DNA of 64,000 bases from NCBI GenBank assembly GCA_021521415.1, contig JAIQDT010000172.1:868001-932000 (forward strand), read 5' to 3'. The position numbers were made by a program, and so were the translations under genes. The stretch comes from Bidens hawaiensis (taxonomy: Eukaryota > Streptophyta > Magnoliopsida > Asterales > Asteraceae). Below the pieces are notes generated by a model. It was not told the DNA's origin. It ran no database searches and worked only from the letters and a program-made list of their open reading frames with translations. Positions 56,068 through 64,000 of this stretch are shown here, one piece after another. The first letter of the stretch is position 1. Each line of letters opens with the position of its first letter.

Positions 56068-57545
56068 TCTATAATATATATATACGAAACTATAAAAAAT
56101 CCTATGTGTTGCGATGTAGCCGCTCCTCCATTTTTTAGAGTCACCAGATTATCTTGATTTTTAAATGGAGGCTTCTCACGCATTAACCCGAATCCATGGG
56201 TATGGGTCTAATCAAACCCAGATATTTCTTAAACGAGTTATAATTTCTCATTAAATTAAAACTAATCTCACCAAATATGTGATACAAAAATCCTATAAAG
56301 TAGTGATATACTAAAAATTCATATATGATTTATTTAAAAAAATATATATATTATTTATAATTAAAAAACCAATTTTATAGTAAAAAAAACGGGTCTTGGG
56401 TCTCATCAAACTCATATAGCTTTTAAGCCGGGTTATAACATCTTATTTATTTGTGAGACAATTTATCATCAAACCATAAGTATATTATTAATTTTCATAC
56501 AATAAAAAAATAAAATTTCACAAAATAAATATTAGAAACAAATAATATAAAACAACCCCGTAATTAAACAAAACATTTAAAAGCTCTATGGTTGTTTCTT
56601 ACATTTACGCAAGCCAACCATATTGTTTTATTTGTAAATGAAGACTTCTCATGCATTTGACTCGAATTCACCGTATAGGTCTCACCATACCCAGATAACC
56701 TTAAAAGGGTTATAACATCTCACTATTTTAAAAAATAAATCTCCTCAAGTATTTGATATGCAAATCCTTTAAAATAGGGATATACTAAATATTAATATCC
56801 AATTTTTTAAGAAAAATATATTATTTATAACAAGATACAATTTTATAGTAAAAATATAAGCGGGTCATGTGTCTTACCAAACCCATAGCTTTTAAACGGG
56901 TTATAACATGTCATTTATTTGTGAAATTATTTCATCATCTAACCCTAAATATATTTTTAATTTTTTTATAATAAATAAAATTAAAATGAAAAAATTATGA
57001 ATATTAGACGCGAAAAAGAAACACAACCCCCGTAATACGAGGGATAAAAACTAGTATATATAAACAAAACATTTAAAAACTCTTTGATTGCTCTCATCTC
57101 CTCTTAAACCATCAGATTGCTTTATTTGTAAATAAATGTTTCTTATGCATTTAACCTGAATTCGCAGGCTTTGGTCTCACCAAACCCAGATAGCCATTTA
57201 ACAAGTTATAACATCTCATTACATTAAAATCTAATCAAATCAATATTTTATATAAAAATACTATAAAATAGGGATATATTAAAAATAAATATCTAATTTT
57301 AAAAAAAAAAGGTTATTATTTATAATTAAGAAACTATATTATGGTAAAAAAAATAAGCGGGCCATTAGTTTCACCAAACCCTGATGGATTTTAAACCGAG
57401 TTATAACAACTTAATTATTTGTGAAACCTGTTCATGATTAAACCATAAGTATATTATTAACTTGTTTATAATATATAAAATTAGAATCTAAAGAATATAT
57501 ATAAATATTAGAAATGTAATATGAAAATACGAGGTATAAAAGCTA
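56068..57545 (+). mobile_element. tandem Helitron-like repeat (three diverged units)
   Basis: Three related units of about 470-500 bp share TTCTYATGCATTTRACYCGAATYCRC, GGTCTCACCAAACCCAGATA, GGTTATAACATCTCAT and an AAACCATAAGTATATTATTAA block (about 56165, 56630 and 57130 on). The second unit ends CCCCGTAATACGAGGG + ATAAAAACTAG|T (57028-57055), a hairpin followed by CTAG-T as at Helitron 3' ends. The left end TCTATAATATATATATACG (56068) follows an A. The third unit ends in a similar TACGAGGTATAAAAGCTA. There is no Rep/helicase coding. Confidence 0.5.
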
Positions 57546-58389
57546 CTTTTGAAATATTTCAAAGCAGTTGAAATTAGTTCCTTTGAAAAAGAAATTGAAA
57601 TTAAATCTGTTTGATTTCAAATAGACTTTTTTGGCTTATTGATGAATTGATCTATTTTGGAACTGATCTTTTTCATCGAAATCGCCCAACGTATTCAACG
57701 GATTCTTTATCAAAATCTAATACGATTGTCACTGGTGTTGAAGAGGACTACAAGAAATATTAGGGAAGATCGGAGGGTTTTTTTTTCAAGTTTAAACTTC
57801 GATGAAATGTTATGAATTCCATAATAAGTAGTTAGAAGGAAAGTTAAGTTTCAATGAGTGATGGATCCAACAGAGCATTTATTTTTAGTTTCTAAAAATT
57901 ACTGCAAAACTAAACGGGCCAAAGTGGTGCATCAGGTTCACATTTTTTTTTTGAGGGAACTAGAATTTATCAAAAGAATTTGAATTTTAAGGAAATTGGA
58001 ATCTACATAAAGGTTTGAATTTGAAAGTGTGTTTGATTAGTGGATTTTTTTTATAGAAATTTAAATTTATCAAAAGAATTTGAATATATCACTATAACCA
58101 AAACTTATCAGACATGTAACAGACGCCTGAAGTGTTAATTGGGACGGATGTTTTACTGAAAGAGGGCGAGCAATCAACCACACATGCGTGATGCTTTAAT
58201 CGGCATCAAACGCGTAACTGACGCTTAACACGATAACTGGCATAAGTCGTTCTAATGTAATATCCGTTATGTTTTTTATTTTCCTGTACCCGACTCGTAT
58301 TACAATTCAGATGTTGTGATTAATAAAAGCTGGATTATTATAGCACAATTGTGTTGCATTTAATTATTTATATTTATTTATGGCTATTG
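57546..58389. other. intergenic, nothing recognised
   Basis: AT-rich DNA with a few short repeats (GAATTTATCAAAAGAATTTGAA at about 57962 and 58060). No gene seen. Confidence 0.4.
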
Positions 58390-58872
58390 TGTAAGGCCTC
58401 GTTCCCAGTGCCTTACTTTGGCGTTAGATTTACTTATAAATACAGTTCTAAATATCAGAGTTAATTTAAACTTTCGCGGAATAAATAAAAGTCAACCATT
58501 CATTACAAACATTCAACGTGTGACTTTAAACCATAACATAAATTAGTTTATTAAAACATAATGACAGATCTTCCTTCGATGTCAGCCCCTTCAATTCATG
58601 CCATGTGTCTGTCTCTCAAGCCAACTGCTTCAATCTATTTACCTGCGTGCATACTAAAAGTCAGCTACGCTGAGTGAGTTCTAGTTAAAACTGGAAATGT
58701 ACAATACATTCACATACTTATTTATACGCATCCGAAGATACATATTAGTTACTCAACCTGTTCATTATTTCTTTCGTACATACATAAGTATGTACTTTCT
58801 TTCTTTCTTTCTTTCATACATTTATATTTAATCATACTTTACATACTTATACGTTTTAAAGAGCATTACGTC

Positions 58873-59045
58873 CTACTTCCTTGAGTATTATTAGGGCTCA
58901 GTCCCTTTCTTCCTCGAATATTATCAGGGTCCGGCCCCTTCTTCCTCGAGGATTATTGGGGCTCGGTCCCCTTCTTCCTCGGATATTATTAGGGTCCGGT
59001 CCCTTCTTCCTCGAGTATTATTAAGGCTCGTTCCATTTCTTCCCG
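58873..59045. repeat. 37-bp minisatellite, about five units
   Basis: The unit is CTTCCTCGAGTATTATTAGG + GCTCGGTCCCTT, with small variants (CTCGAATATTATCAGGGTCC and others). Five consecutive copies lie inside the solo LTR. Confidence 0.85.
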
Positions 59046-59796
59046 TGCATCCCTATCATACCTTTCTTTACACTTTCATACATACTCTTAATCATTCATG
59101 TAACAAACATATATCATTCATACATCATACATATAAAACTCACATTTCCTGGCGATACATGCAATATCTGAAGATCATTCGCGTACCGACAAACATTCAT
59201 TCATAACCTCAATCACATAAATCATATAAGGCATACACTTACCATTTAAGGAAAGTGTATTAACTAATCACATCGAGTATGCACACAACCCCGAAAACAT
59301 AGCAAAGAAATGGAGCTAGAAACTCACCTGTAAGCGATTCCTTTTAGAGTTAATGGTAACTCATTTCCTGAACTGGGCGCTGCTAACTGTATAAAAATTA
59401 CATGCATCAATTAACTAACCCTATCCATATCATGTTTCTAGGTTATTGCAACCCTCAACGAACGAGGGTCCGGGGGAAGCGCCCCTAGCAGTGGGGTCCT
59501 TGGGGCGGCAACCCCTAGTAGGGTCCAAGGGGCAGAGCCCCTAGCTGGGGTTAATCTGCACCCAGGGTCTAAGGGGCAGAGCCATTGATTAAATTTTATT
59601 TTCCTTAATAAGCCTTTTCCAAAAATCTCATCAGAAAATCTGAAGTTCAATTATTTAATCAAATCGAATCTTCATTTTAAACGTTACCTTTCATTATTAA
59701 TTATTTACTTATTCTTATCTTATATATAATGTAAGTCCATATCTATCGTTTACGTATGTATACGCTTTTATCTTTCGTTTATTTCGTAAAATCAAT

Positions 59797-60110
59797 CTGG
59801 CGTATAAGTTCAACTGGCGTATAAGTCAATCTGGCGTGTAAGTTCTTTCAAGCGTATAAGTGGTCCTTTAGCGTATAAGCCATACATATACGTTTACATA
59901 CATACATGATACATGCATAATGTATAATATACATTGCATACATATACGGTACATATATACGTTTACATACATACACGTTACATGCATACATATACGTTGC
60001 ATACATATATGGTATATACATATACGTTTACATACATACACATTACATGCATAAATATACGTTGTCAACACTTATACGGTACCTACATACACGCTGCACT
60101 TATACGACAT
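59797..60110. repeat. GCGTATAAGT and CATACATATACGTT repeats
   Basis: Five GGCGTATAAGT-like units (59797-59880) merge into irregular CATACATATACGGTACAT/CGTTACATG units. These are responsible for the Tyr/Cys/Met-rich spurious ORFs on both strands. Confidence 0.7.
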
Positions 60111-60712
60111 GTAAGTGTAGGTCAACCCCCTTTCACGCATTTTTAAGGTTTTTCTTCGATTTCGGCGCCGTCAGCCGCCGTTAACCGCCATGGTTGGTCG
60201 GGTTTTGATTGTTTATGACCTGGGTAGCTTCGGGGTGTCCAGATCTGAGCTAAGGTGGCCCTTAAGCTCGTTTTTGGTTTCTTAAACACCCGAATAAAGC
60301 TAGATCTAGATCCAAACGGCTCATACGACATCACGTGGCTGCGGTGTCGGGTTCTAATATGTTGGGTCAGCTGAGATAAATGATTTCTTACCTTCGGTTG
60401 GTCTTGGATTGTTGTATAGAATAGAGTAGAGAGTGTTTGGCTTAAATGAGTGTTTTTGATGGTGTAGGCTGCGGTGTAAAATGGATGGAAAATGGAAAGC
60501 ATTTGGGTTTAAGGGGTATTTATACTCCTTAAGCCCATTAACCTTAGGCTCATCTTTCCTTTATAGTCCATAATTAATTTCTATCTATTAAAGCCCACCA
60601 TCCTCTTACCTTATTATTATTTTATTGTTTTTCTACTAACTCAAATTAATTATTCCAACTCAATTAATATATTAATTATTACTATAGGAAATTTCAGGAT
60701 GTTACATATTGT

Positions 60713-61700
60713 AATGTTATAAGTCGATCGCAAACACTATTTCACAAAGTTAGATACATTATTTGCATTCAATCAAAGCCCAAAGGTCAAAGTTGTCAAA
60801 TTTTAAACTTTTTGTGAAAGACGGTTCTTCACGCTACACGACATACTAGTCCTAGTCCATCGCGATACGCGAAAATGTTGAGGTTTCAACACAATTCAGC
60901 TGGGTCGCGCTACATGACGAACTCTCCTTAAGTGGATCGCGATATGCGAGAACACCAAGAACAAAAAATCTGAAATTGGGTCATGCGATGCGAAGTCCAC
61001 CCCTTAAGCCGTGGCGATACGCAAAGAAGTGTTTGATAGCGAAAATTGTGTTCCCAGGCAAATTGATTCGCCAAATCTTGATTATAACTCGTTTTGCCAA
61101 ATTTAGAATGTTCGAATGACATATTCTACAATATTCCCTCATTTGATTTCTCAAGAAACGTTATGATTTGTCCAAATCACAAAACATTGTCTTCAAGTTT
61201 AGTGTTTTTGATCTAATTAACGAATTAGGCTGTAATGCTTCAGTTTTTTTAAATACCAAGGACCTAGACCTCTCATCTCTTTTTCGCAACTCGCAATTCC
61301 ATCTCTCTTTCAAGAATTTAACTCCAAGGTGGTGCTTTGCATACGATGACTTCCAAAAGTCAAACCTCTCATTGTTCATCAATCTCTAGCTGATTTTCGG
61401 GTATATATATTGTTGTTTTATGTTCTTTTACATGTTTGAATCAAAACCCCTCTATGAAGTTAATTGACTTGAGGTATTTAAGGTTCAATTGCTACAAGTT
61501 CATATTCTAGTCTTTATATTGCTCAAATCGAGTTTTATTCGCTAAATTATTATCTTTGTGTTCTAAATCAGAAATTAAATATAATTAACCCCGTTGTTAA
61601 TTATATAGTTTGTTGGAGGCGAATCCGACCTAGTTCTGGGTTCGAGTCCGATAAACCGAACCACTCAATTAACTAACTTTAATTATATGACATACATGCT
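60713..61700 (+). repeat. possible Athila/Tat-like LTR remnant
   Basis: Four or five TCGCGATACGCGAA-like words (60838-61025) lie upstream of TTTAAATACC (about 61248), a CT-rich leader, and a TTCTGGGTTCGAGTCCG segment (61636-61652). This order (GC-rich palindromes, TATTTAAA-like box, GGGTTCGA near the end) copies the layout of the solo LTR at 23606-25212. No boundaries or target duplication found, so this is tentative. Confidence 0.3.
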
Positions 61701-63820
61701 TTGTAAAATAAATTTATATAAAACACTTAAAACATCATTAAGTAAGTCGCCGTTCTAAAGACAAAGTATTTTGACCAAAATTTATCAATAAAGTCCAACT
61801 CAAATTGTTAAAACTTAATTTCTCGTTAACTCAATTATGTAAAACTCGATTTAAGAACTGAACTCCTAGTCTTTCATGTTCTTTATATTTTATCCTATAA
61901 TTTCATTAAGTTAGATTTCTTATATTAGGATTTATTGTTGGATCACGTTTTGACATTCGTTAATTTCGGGTCTTGTTTGTATTCGTTTATCGTGTAAACC
62001 GACCCATTTTGTAACCAAAGCTTATGATATAATCAATATGATGGATTTTATGTTACAATATTGTTTTACACTTGTTGGGTCTTGAAAACATCCTTTGTGG
62101 TCCTTAAAACTCCTTAAAAATGACTTAAACCAAACTTTGGGTACTCTTATTCTCATTTGCCAAAAACTTGTTTGACCATTTCAACCGTCACATGTATCTT
62201 TAACCTATTTGTATGAACCATACTCTTACCATTATAAAAGAAAGGCTCCATACACCATTTTGGTTGTTCATCTTCTCCAAAATCTCTCTCAAATCCAAGT
62301 ATTCATCTTCAACATTTTGCTATTTTGACTACTTAAGGTCAAACTAAAAGCTAACCTTGTTCTAACTAATTCTTATTACTTGAATATGGTGGTACACCAT
62401 ATATATAATACACACACCTTGTTACCTTTGGTAGTTGCTTCTCCGACTCCTGTTGGTTAAGTTTCGGACCTCGTAAGGCAAGACTTCATGGTGGAATTCG
62501 TGTTCTTGATATATACCCACACACATAACTTGTTGCACATATTAATTTTGTTTAATTTATGCTCTCTTTTTAGTGTTTTTTTGGTCATATTTATGAAGTT
62601 CCATGGTGGAGGTTTGTAGAGACTAACCTCGGTTTAACCGTAAATAGTCCAAACCGTGAGCCGAACTTTTGCTTACTAGTTTTGTTAAAATAGTTGTTTA
62701 AACATGTTTAATGTTAGATTCGAGTTTCAAAAATCATTTTTACATATTCTTTGATATTAAGCATGTGGAATCCATCTATGAACTCGTTGGGAGATGGAAA
62801 CCGAACCAAACCGAAACTTTTGCTTAAAAGACTTGTTGTAAACTTTTTAGTTGTAAAACTTAAATATTTTTCATTTATAAATTATTATACAAGATATATG
62901 ATATTTGGGCATGTCGAAACCATCAAGGAACATATTGTGAGATGGAAAACGAGCCAATCCGATTTTTACTCGCTTAAGACACACAAGTGTGTTTTTAGCT
63001 ATCAAGACTTGTATATTTCTTTAAAAATAGTTAACAAACTGATTTGAATTATTTTCTTAAGTACTTGAAATTGTTGGATCCAACTTGATCTCATAACCTA
63101 GTTTGGACTGACAAAACCGAACACTCGCTTAACGTACGTTGTTAGTTCTAAAACAATAGATCTACATACTTGGTTAAGTCTTATAAAGTTCTATTGAGTT
63201 ATCTCATAACATTTATTATTTTGGAAAGTTGACTTGGGGTTTGACCAATTATCAAGACCCGAAATAACCCGAACACTCGCTAAAGACCCGTTTTAGTATC
63301 TTTTTCCCAAAGGAACTTGCATTTAGCATTTTTCTCACCTTATTACTTAACATAGGTTAAGTAAATATTAAGGTTAGATACTTTAACCAGGTTTCGAGCA
63401 AACTTACATTTTTAAAGGGTTATTATTATAAATTCTTAAATAGTTACATTTTAAACCATGAACTTTAATTGTTTACTTTTTGCAACAATTATTTTATTTA
63501 AAGATCTTTAAGACAACCTTTCTAAATCCAAGACTTTCTTTTGTTTAGGCTTCATACGTTAAACTCGTCGTTCCGGCAAATCTTCAAATTACCAACTTTT
63601 CAAGTTTATTACTTGAATGTGAGTAATTTCATACCCCGTTTTCTATCTTTAGTTTTGGGGTGACATTTCATACTTATTCAAATCAAATGATTTATATTTG
63701 AGTCTTAAACCACAAACGTTATTGTATACTTTACTTAAATAAATGCTCGATTTGGTGTTCTATGCTTACATGATTATATGCTTATGTGTTTACCGCTTTT
63801 GGAAGGTTGATTCATAAATC
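61701..63820. other. repeat-derived intergenic DNA without a recognisable gene
   Basis: Two related segments near 62760 and 62905 (GCATGTGGAATCCATCTATG / GCATGTCGAAACCATCAAGG, each with GAGATGGAAA and CCGAA/CCGAT) suggest an old tandem duplication of about 150 bp. A TATAAAAG-containing promoter-like stretch with a CT-rich follow-on lies at 62234-62300. A perfect 8-bp palindrome ATATGGTG-gta-CACCATAT is at 62384-62402. Confidence 0.35.
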
Positions 63821-63960
63821 CGTGAACAATCTGGTATTCTCTTATAGCACGATACCGTTAATGTATTCTTATTAACGACTTCATGAAATCCGAATCTATT
63901 TGGTATTCTCTTATAGACGGTGCCGCTAATGTATTATTATTAGCGACCTCATATTATCCA
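63821..63960. repeat. tandem pair of hairpin-containing units (about 70 bp)
   Basis: Two consecutive units share GGTATTCTCTTATAG followed by a 7-bp stem with an 8-nt loop: CGTTAAT/ATTAACG (63856-63862, 63871-63877) and CGCTAAT/ATTAGCG (63924-63930, 63939-63945). Confidence 0.65.
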
Positions 63961-64000
63961 AATTATTGCTATTTATTTGTTGTTTCGTATACAAGATTGT

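Larger units (their letters stand above)
58390..60707 (-). mobile_element. solo LTR of a Ty3/gypsy-type element, rich in minisatellites
   Basis: 2318 bp, plus-strand ends TGTAAGGCC...GGATGTTACA, flanked by the perfect 5-bp duplication tattg (58385-58389, 60708-60712). No coding domains inside. On the minus strand TATAAATA (60524-60517) would be the TATA box, so the LTR faces left. It contains a 37-bp minisatellite (58873-59045), GGGGCAGAGCCCCTAG-type repeats (59460-59590), GGCGTATAAGT-type repeats (59797-59880) and a CATACATATACGTT array (59880-60110). Confidence 0.8.

Noticed and set aside
58873..59045. Possible CRISPR-like regular repeat
   Set aside because: Units are directly adjacent without spacers, and the context is a plant LTR; an ordinary minisatellite.
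59868..60146. Tyr/Cys/Met-rich ORFs on both strands
   Set aside because: Products of the CATACATATACGTT minisatellite.
60143..60502. 119-codon minus-strand ORF
   Set aside because: Lies in the leader side of the gypsy-type solo LTR just downstream of its TATA box; no domain, and likely a chance frame.
61636..61660. GGTTCGAGTCC, a perfect tRNA B-box-like word
   Set aside because: No matching A box or cloverleaf around it; it fits better as the GGGTTCGA segment of an LTR-like end.

Overview
This is nuclear DNA of a flowering plant. It has intron-containing genes, tRNA-Met-primed Ty1/copia and Ty3/gypsy retrotransposons, a Stowaway MITE and plant-type LINEs. Asteraceae is my best guess, because the copia element carries an extra 3' ORF of a type I associate with that family, and because of the Tekay-rich layout. 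That is inference from memory, not a search result. I found one host gene, a TRM-like (TON1-recruiting-motif family) gene on the minus strand at about 29.3-35.5 kb. Almost everything else is transposon or transposon-derived repeat.

Left block, 1-28304: one old SIRE/Maximus-like copia element lies on the minus strand, with its 5' LTR at 26981-28304 and its 3' LTR beyond the left edge. Two later insertions interrupt it. An Athila/Tat-type solo LTR (23606-25212, TSD ttgtg) sits in gag. A complete 12.4-kb Tekay-type chromovirus (6614-18978, TSD gcaaa) sits in the reverse transcriptase, 15 bp before the YVDD codons. After RNase H the copia element has a 3.2-kb spacer and a downstream ORF (1-2407) that runs off the window. 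A TATA box and CT-rich leader precede that ORF. Upstream of this TATA box is a long array of a degenerate TGCYCGRAA motif, and the same motif fills the U3 upstream of the TATA box in the element's own LTR. I consider this shared promoter/enhancer arrangement the most interesting signal in the window.

Middle block, 28305-44497: this holds a MITE, then the TRM-like gene with an RTE-type LINE in its last intron. Its 5' side is followed by three related hAT-like elements with internal minisatellites, two L1-type LINE tails in opposite orientation, a non-autonomous Harbinger-like element that keeps a promoter and a small ORF, and a degenerate tandem array built around TTCGGTACCGTAACGAA.

Right block, 44498-64000: a second Tekay element on the plus strand (44498-55403, TSD atttt) is inserted in that array. 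It is followed by a Stowaway MITE, a tandem Helitron-like repeat, a gypsy-type solo LTR loaded with four minisatellites (58390-60707, TSD tattg), and AT-rich repeat-derived DNA with no recognisable gene.

Both Tekay elements have an extra ORF of about 240 codons between the primer-binding site and gag. Both also have a near-perfect palindrome next to the polypurine tract. By eye, LTR divergence is about 1.5% for the first and 2.5% for the second, so both are recent insertions. Neither is coding-competent: the first has nonsense codons and an integrase frameshift, the second has scattered nonsense codons and a gag frameshift.
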